NCBI RefSeq assembly: GCF_021172045.1
Contig: NZ_CP087164.1
Location: 1,364,001 to 1,428,000, forward strand
Source of the DNA: Capillimicrobium parvum
Lineage (GTDB): Bacteria > Actinomycetota > Thermoleophilia > Solirubrobacterales > Solirubrobacteraceae
DNA: 64,000 nucleotides
Direction: 5' to 3'
A program made the position numbers and the translations under genes. Of the stretch, positions 24,391 to 33,021 are shown one piece after another. Position 1 is the stretch's first letter. Each line of letters opens with the position of its first letter. The notes under the pieces are model-generated. The model did no database searches. It had not been told where the DNA came from and was given only the letters and a program-made list of their open reading frames with translations.

Positions 24391-25563
24391 ATGGCTGAAC
24401 GGCTCGACCTCGCGGTCATCGGAGCAGGCCCCTTCGGTCTGTCGGTCGCCGCGCACCTTCCGGATCTCCGCGTGCGCGTCTTCGGCGAGCCGATGCAGAC
24501 GTGGCGCACGCGCATGCCGCCCGAGATGCGCCTGCGCTCCGACTGGGAGGAGACGTCGCTGTCGGCTCCCGCGGACCGCGGGTCGATCAGCATCTGGGCG
24601 GGCGCCGTGGGCGAGCCGCGCGAGGAGCCGATCCCGCTGCAGAAGTTCCTGCGCTACGCGAACTGGTTCCGCGAGACGTTCGTCCCCGACACGGATCCCT
24701 CCGACGTCGTGCACGTCGACCGCGGTGGCGGCGTGCTGCGGCTCGTCACCGCCGCCGGCGACGAGGTCGATGTCCGGCGCATCGTGGTGGCCGTCGGCGT
24801 CACGCCGTTTCCGTACGCCCCGCCCCCGTTCGACGCCGCGATGGGCGACCGGATCTCCTTCGCGATCGACCGGCAGGACTACGAGCCCTACCGGGGGCGC
24901 CGGGTCGTCGTCGTCGGCGGCGGGCAGGGGGGCCTCGAGGCCGCGGCGCTGGCCGTGAAGGCGGGCGCCGAGGTCGAGGTCATCGTGCGTTCGCAGGTCC
25001 GGTGGTTCACCGACCGCGAGCCCTACCGTCCGCGCGGCCGTCTCCGGCAGCGCATCTACCGCCTCGCGTATCCCGTGGTCGGCTACGGGCCGCCCCCGCT
25101 CAACCGCCTTGCGCTGCACCCCGACGCCTACGCCGCCCTGCCCGCGCCGGCGCGCCGAAGCGTCGCCCGCCGCATCCTGCGCGCCGGCGGGTCGCCGTGG
25201 GTGCGGGGCGAGATCGAGGGGCGCGTCAGGTTCACCGAGGGGACGGCGGTCACGGCGCTCGAGCGGCGCGACGACGTGGTGCGCCTCCTGCTCAGCGACG
25301 GATCGGCGCGCGAGGCCGACGCGGTCGTGGTCTCGGCCGGATTCCGGTTCGCTCTCGACCGCATGCGCTTCCTGTCGCCGGCCGTGCGCGCGGCGATCGC
25401 GGTGCGCGACGGGTGGCCGGTGCTCGATCGCTGGTTCCGGTCGAGCGATCCGGACGTGATGTTCGTCGGGTTCGCCGCCGAGCGGCGGTTCGGCCCGATC
25501 GCGCGCTTCGTCTCGGGCAGCCGGTTCACGGCGCGGCGGCTCAGCGCCGGCTGCGCGCGCTGA
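24391..25563 (+). CDS. FAD/NAD(P)-binding oxidoreductase
   Basis: The 390-residue protein has two dinucleotide folds: FAD-binding AVIGAGPFGLSVAAHL at residue 8 and NAD(P)-binding VVVVGGGQGGLEAAALA near residue 170. LVVS-type ATG segments (VVSAGFRF, VMFVGFAAE) complete the pattern. It resembles the flavin monooxygenase/lysine N-hydroxylase superfamily, but no substrate can be named. The start at ATG 24391 is the first good one after the terminator. Its 3' end overlaps the convergent acyltransferase gene by 23 nt. Confidence 0.85.
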   Translation: MAERLDLAVIGAGPFGLSVAAHLPDLRVRVFGEPMQTWRTRMPPEMRLRSDWEETSLSAPADRGSISIWAGAVGEPREEPIPLQKFLRYANWFRETFVPDTDPSDVVHVDRGGGVLRLVTAAGDEVDVRRIVVAVGVTPFPYAPPPFDAAMGDRISFAIDRQDYEPYRGRRVVVVGGGQGGLEAAALAVKAGAEVEVIVRSQVRWFTDREPYRPRGRLRQRIYRLAYPVVGYGPPPLNRLALHPDAYAALPAPARRSVARRILRAGGSPWVRGEIEGRVRFTEGTAVTALERRDDVVRLLLSDGSAREADAVVVSAGFRFALDRMRFLSPAVRAAIAVRDGWPVLDRWFRSSDPDVMFVGFAAERRFGPIARFVSGSRFTARRLSAGCAR

Positions 25564-26713
25564 CCGCTCGCGTCCGGTCCGCCGCCCGGCGGACCGGGGC
25601 CAGCTGCTCGAAGTACAGGTGGTGCAGGCGCGGGTTCTGCTTGAGCCGCAGCCTCGTGCGGATGACGGTCAGGTGCGCAGTGGCGAAGCCGCGACCGCGC
25701 AGGCCCGCGGCGAGCCCGAACCCGTGGTACAGCGGCTCGAGGCCGTCGGAGAGCTCGAGCTTGTAGCGCTCGCCGCCGCCGAGGTACTCGACCCGGGTCA
25801 GCCCTTCGCCCGCGGCCGCCTCGATGGCGTCCAGCGTGTTGACGAGCCCGGGCGACCAGCGCGCGAGGGCCGGGTCGAAGGCGAGCCGGTGGACGTACAT
25901 CGTGGCCTCGAGCGCGAAGAAGTAGTGGAACGCGATGGCGCGGCCGTCGAGGTGCAGCGACACGATCCGCGGCACGTCGGCCTCGGCGAGCCGGCGCATC
26001 GCAGCACGCTGAAACGCCTTGCCCGGGCCGCTCGTGAAGCCGGAGCCGTCCGGGCGCCCGTCCCAGCGCAGGTCGTGCAGCCGGAACGCGTCCTCGAGCG
26101 CGGGCTCGAGCTCGTCCGGTTCGCGGGCTACCGCGACGGTGAGCCGGCCGAGCTCCGAGAGCTGGCGCCGGCGGCGGCGGTGCAGGTTGCGCTTCTTCGA
26201 GTTCGTCTTCGCGCGATAGACGGCGTCCCACCCCGCCTGCAGGTCGAGCACCGGCGCCTCGATGCGCTCGATCAGCTGCAGGCGCGGCCCGAGCGCCGCG
26301 GCGATCCGGCTGCCGGCCGGCACGCCGTGGAGGTCCGCGACGTCGCACGTCTGCGCGAGCGCGGCGGTGAGCGCGCCGGCCACCTCCGTCGTGCGGTCCG
26401 CGGCGCTCTCGGCGACGAGCAGGTCGGGGAGCACGGCGGTCCGGCCGCCCATGAAGCTCGCCACGCGCAGGGCCGCCCGGCGCCGGATCACGACGGGCAG
26501 GGCGCCGGCCAGCTGCCCGTCCGCGCGCGCGACGAGCACGGTCGGCGTCTGGCCGCAATGGCGCCACCACTCCGCCAGCCAGGCGTGCAGGAGGAACGGG
26601 CTGGGCCGGGCCATCGCCCGGACCATCGGGTCCCACTCGGGGGCGAGCGCCTCGAACTCGTCGAGCCGCTCGATCGTCTCGACGTGGGTCGGTGCGGCCG
26701 TCGTGATCGTCAT
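25541..26713 (-). CDS. FemAB/CelD-like (BioF2) acyltransferase of the polysaccharide locus
   Basis: The 390-residue protein has the double-GNAT fold of the FemAB/CelD-BcsL class: PFLLHAWLAEWWRHCG near residue 40, a Lys/Arg-rich central helix (KTNSKKRNLHRRRRRQL), HYFFALEATMYVHRLAFDPA and EYLGGGERYKLEL. Such proteins sit in many exopolysaccharide loci and probably add acyl or aminoacyl groups. The ATG at 26713 overlaps the beta-helix gene stop (ATGA), placing it last in the minus-strand operon that starts at 29689. Confidence 0.83.
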   Translation of the reverse strand: MTITTAAPTHVETIERLDEFEALAPEWDPMVRAMARPSPFLLHAWLAEWWRHCGQTPTVLVARADGQLAGALPVVIRRRAALRVASFMGGRTAVLPDLLVAESAADRTTEVAGALTAALAQTCDVADLHGVPAGSRIAAALGPRLQLIERIEAPVLDLQAGWDAVYRAKTNSKKRNLHRRRRRQLSELGRLTVAVAREPDELEPALEDAFRLHDLRWDGRPDGSGFTSGPGKAFQRAAMRRLAEADVPRIVSLHLDGRAIAFHYFFALEATMYVHRLAFDPALARWSPGLVNTLDAIEAAAGEGLTRVEYLGGGERYKLELSDGLEPLYHGFGLAAGLRGRGFATAHLTVIRTRLRLKQNPRLHHLYFEQLAPVRRAADRTRAVSARSRR

Positions 26714-27900
26714 GGTCCTCCGTCCCGGGCGGTGCCGAGGTGGTCGTGGCGCACCTGCCGCGCGCCGGCATCGATCGCGGCGAAGTCGTTGCCGGTCTCG
26801 CGGTTGTCCTGGCCGCGGAAGTCGCCGATCGCGGCCCAGCTCTGACCGGCGAACGAGCTGTCGGCGACAACGGTTCTCGTGGTGCCGTCGTCGAGGTACA
26901 CGCCGACCAGGCGGCTGTGGATGCGGCTGGCGCGGATGGTGTTGTCGACGCTCGCCGGGCGACCGCCCCAGGCCGGGTCGTCCCATTCCGCGAGCACGCC
27001 GACCCGGACGCCGGCGCCGATGCGCAGGCCCTCGAACAGGCTGTTCGTCGTGAAGTGCTCGATGTAGACGCCGGTCGGGGCGTCGTCGACGTCGACGTCG
27101 CTCAGGTGAGCACCATCGGTCGCGGTGCCCGTCCACACGCCCGACCACCCGCAGTCACGGACCCGCACGCGCGCGACGTCCCCCGGATTGCCGATCCACA
27201 GGCAGGCCTCGGCCCGGCCGTTCGAGGACCCGCGCGGAACCCGGGCCACGTGCCGCACGTCGAGGTCGGTGATCGTGAACCGATCGGCGGGCGTGGACGA
27301 TGTCGGCTCGTTGGCATCGGCGAGCACCCCGTAGTCGGTGAACCCGCTCGCGCGGACCCGGCGGATGACGAGCCCTTCCGGCCGGCGCGCCGAGATGCCC
27401 GCCGGGAGCGTGCCATGGCCCTCGACCCGGGTGTCGAGGATCTGGGTGTCGCGCCCGACGCCCCACACGGCGATGGCCGCCCCGTCGACCGTGCGCGAGC
27501 GGTCCGCGACGTCGACGACGAGCCCGCGCACCACGGCGCCGCCCCGTCCGGTGTTGCCGCCGAGGCTGAGGCCCGCGCGCAGGATCGCGCGGCCCGGATG
27601 CGCCGCGTACAGCCGGTGGGCGTGGGGGTCGAGGAAGGGACGGCGTCCGCCGTAGACGCCGGAGGCGAGCACGATGTCCTGCCGGTCGTGCCGGCGCAAC
27701 GCCCCCCGCAGCTCGCTGGAGGTCGAGACGCGCAGAGCGCCGCGCGGCACGCGGTAGCCCGTCGCGCGCGCCGGCTCGACTCCGGCGATCGCGGCGACGG
27801 ACCGACCGGGGAGGTGCCCCGCGGGACCTGACGCGCAGGCCGTGTTCGTCACCGCGACGAGACCGGCACAGATGGTCAGCGCCATCGACGTCGCCCTCAC
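26710..27900 (-). CDS. Secreted right-handed beta-helix protein
   Basis: The 396-residue protein has an N-terminal signal (MALTICAGLVAVTNTAC) whose Cys could carry lipid, though the lipobox is weak. The body shows repeated short strands with 'G-x-N/D' turns typical of pectate-lyase-like parallel beta-helices (VIRRVRASGFTDYGV, TITDLDVRHV, RVRDCGWSGVWTG, IRASRIHSRLVGVYLDDG). Such proteins bind, cleave or epimerise polysaccharides. It starts at GTG 27900, coupled (GTGA) to the sugar transferase gene, and probably modifies or degrades the locus product. Confidence 0.78.
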   Translation of the reverse strand: MRATSMALTICAGLVAVTNTACASGPAGHLPGRSVAAIAGVEPARATGYRVPRGALRVSTSSELRGALRRHDRQDIVLASGVYGGRRPFLDPHAHRLYAAHPGRAILRAGLSLGGNTGRGGAVVRGLVVDVADRSRTVDGAAIAVWGVGRDTQILDTRVEGHGTLPAGISARRPEGLVIRRVRASGFTDYGVLADANEPTSSTPADRFTITDLDVRHVARVPRGSSNGRAEACLWIGNPGDVARVRVRDCGWSGVWTGTATDGAHLSDVDVDDAPTGVYIEHFTTNSLFEGLRIGAGVRVGVLAEWDDPAWGGRPASVDNTIRASRIHSRLVGVYLDDGTTRTVVADSSFAGQSWAAIGDFRGQDNRETGNDFAAIDAGARQVRHDHLGTARDGGP

Positions 27901-29294
27901 GGGACGAGCCGTTCGGGAGCGGATCCTCGGCGCAGGACGCGGACCCGCGGGATCAGGCCGTCCAATGCGAGCACCACGGTCTGCAGGCAGATCGCCAGGT
28001 CGACGCCCAGGTTGCCGTGGCGCAGGTACCAGAAGTCGTAGGAGAGCTTCTCCGCGGCGCTCTCGGAGTCGCGCGCGTACCCGCAGCGGACCTGTGCCCA
28101 GCCGGTGATGCCGGGGCGGATCAGCAGCCGCCGGCTCCAGAAGGGGACCTCGTCCTCGAGCATCTCGATGAACTCCGGCCGCTCCGGGCGCGGCCCCACG
28201 ATGGACATCTCGCCCTTGAGCACGTTCCACAGCTGCGGGAGCTCGTCGAGGTGCGTACGCCGCAGCAGCCGTCCGATCCCGGTCGTCCGCGGGTCGCGGT
28301 CTCCGGAGCACCAGACGGCCGTCCCGGCCCGCTCGGCCTCCACCGTCATGGTCCGCAGCTTGTACATCGTGAACCGCCGGCCTCGCTCGCCCACCCGCGT
28401 CTGCCGGTAGATGACGGGGCCCGGGGTGCGTTTGATCACGAGGGCAAGCAGGGCGATCAGCGGCGCGGCGACGGCGAGCCCGACGACCGCGACGAGCACG
28501 TCGAACACCCGCTTGGACGGCCGGTCGGCCGGCTGGCGCAGGTGCAGCAGGCTCATGAACCACATCGAGGTGAGGTGCGGGAGCGGGACGCAGCCGAACG
28601 CGTACTCGCAGAAGCTCGTCAGTCCCGCGACCCGAAAGGGCGGACGGCGGATCTCCAGCAGGCTGTCGAGCGCGTCGGAGCACGACGCCTCGTCGGTGAG
28701 CACGATCAGGTCGGGGCGCTGCGCGGAGACCACGACCGACAGGTCGTCGAGCGGCAGCAGCGCCTGCGCCGCGACGGCCTCGTCGGGTGCGTCCGGGATG
28801 AGCGTCGACGGGTTGCGCTCGGCGGTGCCCACGATGTCGAACGGCATCGGTCCGCGGCTCGCGATGGCGGAGATGTCGTCCATCGCGCTGCTGCCGATGA
28901 CGAGGATGCGCTGGCGCCCCCCGGCGCGGCGGAGCACCGACTCCCAGACGACGCTCGACCCGAACACGGCGAGCGCCATGCCGAGCAGGACCGGCACCGG
29001 GTGTCCCAGGCACGGCAACAGCGGGTTGAGCGCGGCGACGGCGACCAGGCCGGTGGCGGTGCCGATGGCGGCCGGCACGGTGGCGCCCAGCGCGCGTGGC
29101 GCGCCGAGATGGGCCGCGCGCAGCGCGACGAGCCAGATGCCTGCGGCGATCGAGACGCCGAGCAGACCGGCCGCATCGAGCGGGCGCGCGGCCGCGGCGA
29201 CGATCGCGACGCCGAGCCAGGTCAGCACGATCCGGCCGGCCGTGCCGACGAGCAGCCGCCGGAGGCGTGGGGCGGACGCCGCGGCGGCGCTCAT
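27897..29294 (-). CDS. Undecaprenyl-phosphate sugar phosphotransferase (priming enzyme)
   Basis: The 465-residue protein is a polyprenyl-phosphate hexose-1-phosphate transferase of the WbaP/CpsE kind. It has several N-terminal membrane helices, a CoA-binding-like middle part (RILVIGSSAMDDISAI), one more helix, and the C-terminal catalytic domain with KRTPGPVIYRQTRVGERGR, YKLRTM, RRTHLDELPQLWNVLKG and SIVGPRPERP. It starts polysaccharide synthesis by loading the first sugar on the lipid carrier in the cell membrane. The ATG overlaps the stop of the secreted protein gene upstream (ATGA). Confidence 0.93.
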   Translation of the reverse strand: MSAAAASAPRLRRLLVGTAGRIVLTWLGVAIVAAAARPLDAAGLLGVSIAAGIWLVALRAAHLGAPRALGATVPAAIGTATGLVAVAALNPLLPCLGHPVPVLLGMALAVFGSSVVWESVLRRAGGRQRILVIGSSAMDDISAIASRGPMPFDIVGTAERNPSTLIPDAPDEAVAAQALLPLDDLSVVVSAQRPDLIVLTDEASCSDALDSLLEIRRPPFRVAGLTSFCEYAFGCVPLPHLTSMWFMSLLHLRQPADRPSKRVFDVLVAVVGLAVAAPLIALLALVIKRTPGPVIYRQTRVGERGRRFTMYKLRTMTVEAERAGTAVWCSGDRDPRTTGIGRLLRRTHLDELPQLWNVLKGEMSIVGPRPERPEFIEMLEDEVPFWSRRLLIRPGITGWAQVRCGYARDSESAAEKLSYDFWYLRHGNLGVDLAICLQTVVLALDGLIPRVRVLRRGSAPERLVP

Positions 29295-29689
29295 CGGCAA
29301 TGCTCCTGGGCCGCCCGCGCGCGCGATCCGGCGACGCACGCGGTCCAATCGCCGTGGTGGCGGGCCCGGAAGACGGTCTGGGCGGCAGCGCTCGAGTGGA
29401 ATCGGGCGACGACCGCGTTGCGGCTGTCGAGGAACATGCCGTAGGTGCCCTTGAGGCGTCCCGTGCGCCGGCATTCGACGGTCGGCCGTCCGCCCCGGCT
29501 CGTGACCAGGCATTGCACCGACGCACCCTCCACCTGCATCGAGTCGCCGACCCGCAGCACCACGTTCTGGGCCGGCTGGGTGACTGGCTCCTGGGCCTCG
29601 GCGCCGCTGCCGGCCGCGAGGTCAGCCACCGGCGCGCCGATGGCGAGTGCCGCGAGAATGGCAGCGGGAACGGCGACGCGGATTCTCAC
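29291..29689 (-). CDS. Small secreted four-cysteine protein, function unknown
   Basis: The 132-residue protein has a signal peptide (residues 1-32, AAILAALAIGAPVADLAAG...AEAQ) and a mature part with four Cys (SVQCLV, VECRR, TACVAG, EHCR) that could form two disulfides. No family is recognised. The start is GTG 29689 with a clear Shine-Dalgarno, GGAGGAG, 4 nt upstream, so unlike its neighbours it is not leaderless. It begins the operon secreted protein - sugar transferase - beta-helix - acyltransferase. Confidence 0.7.
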   Translation of the reverse strand: MRIRVAVPAAILAALAIGAPVADLAAGSGAEAQEPVTQPAQNVVLRVGDSMQVEGASVQCLVTSRGGRPTVECRRTGRLKGTYGMFLDSRNAVVARFHSSAAAQTVFRARHHGDWTACVAGSRARAAQEHCR

Positions 29690-29745
29690 GACGCTCCTCC
29701 GTGGTCGCCATGGCGGTTGACGGTGGGAAACCTCCGCGCGACGGG

Positions 29746-29751
29746 TAGACT
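29746..29751 (+). promoter_or_regulatory. -10 element (TAGACT) of the small tail-anchored protein gene
   Basis: TAGACT ends 6 nt before ATG 29758, a leaderless arrangement. Confidence 0.45.
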
Positions 29752-29757
29752 GCGCTC

Positions 29758-30045
29758 ATGGGACGTGCCGCAGGTTCGCCTGAGCAGGGCCGTCCGGCGC
29801 CGAGGACCGCCCGCGTCGCGTACGTCGACGCCGAAGGTCGCGAGACCCAGGATCCGGCCGCCGCCGTGCAGGGTGAGATCGTCGAGTACGACGGCGACGG
29901 GCGTCCTCGCGGCCGGACGCGGTTCTTCCTGGCCGAGCGCCAGATCCGCTGGCTGCCGATCAGCGAGTCCGCCTTCCTGATCTGGGTGCTGGCGGCGCTC
30001 ATCGGCGTGTGGCTGGTGATCGGCGTCGTGCTGAAGCTGACGTAG
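29758..30045 (+). CDS. Small tail-anchored membrane protein, function unknown
   Basis: The 95-residue protein has a polar N-terminal part (RVAYVDAEGRETQD, EIVEYDGDGRPRGR) and a single membrane helix at the very end (FLIWVLAALIGVWLVIGVVL). No family is recognised. Its monocistronic position between two minus-strand genes of the polysaccharide locus gives little guide to function. The ATG is 6 nt after a -10 box. Confidence 0.65.
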   Translation: MGRAAGSPEQGRPAPRTARVAYVDAEGRETQDPAAAVQGEIVEYDGDGRPRGRTRFFLAERQIRWLPISESAFLIWVLAALIGVWLVIGVVLKLT

Positions 30046-30074
30046 CCGTCCGCCGCTTTCACCTCCCGCGGAGC

Positions 30075-32213
30075 TCATGACCGGACGCCGCTGCGGTGCA
30101 GCCGCGTGGCCCAGAACCACACGGTCAGGAAGGCCACGTAGACGAAGCCGAGCAGCATCCCGATCTGCATCATCAGGCGGCTGTCGCTGAGCCCGTCGGC
30201 GCTGTCGCTGTCTCCGCCTTCGATGGCGCGGCCGAACCCGTCCTCGAGCCCGTGGTAGATCGAGCCGAGGCCGTGCGTCGCGAAGTGGGCGAGCCGATGC
30301 GCGCCGTCGGACGCCAGGTGGCCCGCCCCGGACATCAGTTGACCGCCTGTGCCCGCCGCGGCACTGGCGCCGTCGGCCAGCGCGGTGGCGGGCGCGACGA
30401 CCGCACCGGACATCGCGGCCCGGATCGCCTCGGCCTGCCGCTCGAGGGCCGCCTTGGCGAGACACGGCAGGAGGCGGACGTTCGTCGCCGCGACCTGCAT
30501 GCTCGCGGCGGCCGAGCCGGCACCGGGGGAGACGAGGCCGGGCGCGGTGAACGCGATGATCGTCATCGTGATCAGGACGCGGGGGTTCTCGGCGACCTGG
30601 AGGATGGTGTCGAAGGCCGACGGGTCCGGGGCCCCGGACAACGTGGCCCCCGGGTCGAGCAGTCCCGGATCTGCTGCGCCGGCCACGCCGGAGCCCGGCC
30701 CGGGGAGGGCGCCGATGTCGTGGGTGGCGAGCGGGAAGCCGTGACCGAGCGTGCCGCCGATGGGGCTCGCGCCCGGGTCTCCGTGCGAGACGTGGACCAA
30801 CGGGTCCCCGGCCCCGCCCGGGAGACCGATGCCGAGCACGCCGCCGCCGGCGTCGTGGGGGCCGACGCCGACGCTGATGACGGGCGAGGTGGCGCCGGTC
30901 CCGTCCGTCCCGATCGCGATCGGATCGGGAACGGGCAGCGCGGCGCCGCCGCCGGCGCCCTCCACGCCGGCGGCGGGCGGCACGCTCGCGGCGACCGGCG
31001 CGACGACGTGCGCCGCAGCGCTCGTCGTGGTGTCGGCCACCGGAGCGATCGTCGCGGTCGCCGCCTCGGTGACGGGCGCGACCGCTGGGGTGACGGCCTC
31101 GGAGACGGGCGCGACGGTGGTGGTGACGGCATCGACCACGGGGGCGATCGTGTGCGTCGCGGTGTCGGTGACGGGCGCGATGGTCGTCGTGACCGCGTCG
31201 CTGAGTGGGGTCACGGCGTCGGTGACCGGCGTGATCGTGTGGCTGATCGTTTCGGTGACCGGGGTGATGGTGTGCGTCGCGGCGTCGGTGACGGGCGCGA
31301 TGGTCGTGCTGGCGGCGTCGGCGACGGGCGCGACGGAGCTCGACAGGGCATCGGTGGCCGGTGCGAGCGGCTGGGTGATCGGGGCCAGCGCGCTGGCGGT
31401 GGCGTCGGTCACCGGAGCGATCGAGTCGACCGTGCTCGCTGCGGCGTGCGCGAGGGGCTGGGTCAGCGCGTCGGTCGTCGAGCTGACGGGGTCGGTGAGG
31501 TGGGCGACCTGGGAGACCGAGGTCGCCGCGGCATCGGTTGCCGGTGATACGGCTGCGGTCGCCGCCTGCGTGATCGGAGCGACGGCGTCGGCCGTGCTGG
31601 ACGCCGTGTCCGCCACCGGAGCGACTGCGCTCGAGACGGTATCGCTGATGGGCGCGGTGGTCTGCGTGGCGGCGTCACTGATCGGGTCGGTGAGCGTGGT
31701 CAGCGGATGACTGGTGGTCTGGGAGGCGGCGTGGGTGAGCGTGGTCACCGGATCGCTGGTGGTCTGGCTGATCGTGTCCGTCGCCGGCGCCGTCGTGTGG
31801 GAGACGGTGTCGATCGGGGCCGGGACCGGGACGGCGTGCTCGGGCGCGGGCGGTGCGGTGTCCGCCGGCTGCGGGGCGGGGGCGGGCTCGGGCGCTGGTG
31901 CGGGACTGGGGTCGGGGGCGGGTGGCGCGGTGTCCGCCGGCTGCGGGGCGGGGACGGGCTCGGGTGCCGGCGCTGGTGCGGGGTCGGGCGCCGGCGGCGC
32001 GGTGCTGGCCGGCTCCGGAGCGGCGGCCGGCGCAGGAGCCGGCTCCGGAGCCGAAGCGGGAGCGGGCTCCGGAGCCGGCACGGGCTCTGCCGGCGCGACC
32101 GGTGCGACGGCCTCGGCGGTCGTGGACGTGGCCGTGTCGAGTGTGGTGCTCGTCGTGGCGGCGACCGATGGCGCGTCGGTCGCGATCGAGCCCAGCTGCA
32201 GTGCGTCACCCAT
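30075..32213 (-). CDS. Large Ala/Thr/Val-rich 11-residue-repeat protein with C-terminal membrane helix
   Basis: The 712-residue protein has a Pro/Ala/Glu-rich N-terminal part (about 40-130, APEPAPAP tracts), then from about residue 150 to 430 a long array based on an 11-residue unit such as APVTDAATHTI, TPVTETISHTI, APVVDAVTTTV. A Gly/Ala/Pro-rich segment and a C-terminal region with a hydrophobic stretch and a final membrane helix (IGMLLGFVYVAFLTVWFWAT) follow. No signal peptide is seen. Eleven-residue repeats form extended amphipathic helices. A Shine-Dalgarno (GGAGG) stands 8 nt before the ATG. I recognise no family; it may be a cell-surface or membrane-shaping protein. Confidence 0.72.
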   Translation of the reverse strand: MGDALQLGSIATDAPSVAATTSTTLDTATSTTAEAVAPVAPAEPVPAPEPAPASAPEPAPAPAAAPEPASTAPPAPDPAPAPAPEPVPAPQPADTAPPAPDPSPAPAPEPAPAPQPADTAPPAPEHAVPVPAPIDTVSHTTAPATDTISQTTSDPVTTLTHAASQTTSHPLTTLTDPISDAATQTTAPISDTVSSAVAPVADTASSTADAVAPITQAATAAVSPATDAAATSVSQVAHLTDPVSSTTDALTQPLAHAAASTVDSIAPVTDATASALAPITQPLAPATDALSSSVAPVADAASTTIAPVTDAATHTITPVTETISHTITPVTDAVTPLSDAVTTTIAPVTDTATHTIAPVVDAVTTTVAPVSEAVTPAVAPVTEAATATIAPVADTTTSAAAHVVAPVAASVPPAAGVEGAGGGAALPVPDPIAIGTDGTGATSPVISVGVGPHDAGGGVLGIGLPGGAGDPLVHVSHGDPGASPIGGTLGHGFPLATHDIGALPGPGSGVAGAADPGLLDPGATLSGAPDPSAFDTILQVAENPRVLITMTIIAFTAPGLVSPGAGSAAASMQVAATNVRLLPCLAKAALERQAEAIRAAMSGAVVAPATALADGASAAAGTGGQLMSGAGHLASDGAHRLAHFATHGLGSIYHGLEDGFGRAIEGGDSDSADGLSDSRLMMQIGMLLGFVYVAFLTVWFWATRLHRSGVRS

Positions 32214-32415
32214 TTGTGCGTCCTCCAGAACCGCTTGAACCGTCCTCCAATGGGCTACCCGCGGTGGGGAGTCGGCTCAATTGGGTGACTCACCGCTTTT
32301 TTTCGGGTATGTCCTAGGCCGAATCCAGTACCGAACCTTGCGTCAGTCGGCTTTCGCGCGCACTGCGCTCCTCGGGAGGAAGCTCGATGTATGAGCGCGG
32401 AGACGAGGGAGATGC

Positions 32416-33015
32416 ATGGAGATCGGGAGAACGGTTCTCATCGCCGACGCCGATGAAGCGTCGCGGTCGGGTCTGGCGCGCCTCCTGCGGGGGGCGGGCT
32501 ATCGGGTCGTCCAGTGCGACACCGGAGACGGTGCGCTGGAGATCGCGCGGTCGACCGAGCCGTCGGCCGTCATCCTCGAGGTGCCGCTGCCCAACGTGTC
32601 CGGCTACGAGGTCTGCCACGTCCTGAAGTCCGAGCTGGGCGGGCAGGTCCCCGTCGTGTTCGTCTCGGGGACGCGGACCGAGGCCTACGACCGTGTCGCC
32701 GGCCTGCTGCTGGGGGCCGACGACTACCTGGTCAAGCCGTACTCACCGGGCGAGCTGCTGGCGCGGCTGACGAACCTCGTGCGCCGCTCACGGTCCCGGG
32801 TCGCCGCCGGCGGCCGCCGGCTCACCAAGCGCGAGCATGAGGTGCTCGACCTGCTGGGCGACGGCCTGCGCCCCGACGACATCGCCCGCCGGCTGTTCAT
32901 CAGCCCCAAGACGGTCGCCACCCATGTGGAGCACATCCTGCGCAAGTTCGACGTCAACAGCAAGACGGAGGCCGTCGCCGTGGCCTACCGGGACGGTATC
33001 CTGCGCCCCCGCTGA
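32416..33015 (+). CDS. LuxR-type response regulator with Glu at the phosphorylation site
   Basis: The 199-residue protein has an N-terminal receiver domain and a LuxR/GerE helix-turn-helix (LTKREHEVLDLLGDGL, DIARRLFISPKTVATHVEHILRKF). In the receiver, the phospho-acceptor Asp is replaced by Glu55 (VILEVPLPNVSG) and the acidic pair is reduced (IADADE), while Ser of VVFVSGT and Lys of YLVKPYS remain. Glu mimics phospho-Asp, so the regulator may be always active. No kinase gene is nearby. It lies inside the polysaccharide locus and is a candidate for its regulator. A GAGGGAG ribosome site precedes the ATG. Confidence 0.88.
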   Translation: MEIGRTVLIADADEASRSGLARLLRGAGYRVVQCDTGDGALEIARSTEPSAVILEVPLPNVSGYEVCHVLKSELGGQVPVVFVSGTRTEAYDRVAGLLLGADDYLVKPYSPGELLARLTNLVRRSRSRVAAGGRRLTKREHEVLDLLGDGLRPDDIARRLFISPKTVATHVEHILRKFDVNSKTEAVAVAYRDGILRPR

Positions 33016-33021
33016 CGCCGG

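Noticed and set aside
32270-32305. GGTGACTCACC followed by a T-run as a terminator
   Set aside because: On the plus strand there is no upstream gene to terminate, and the stem would leave a one-base loop. It is more likely part of the divergent promoter region.
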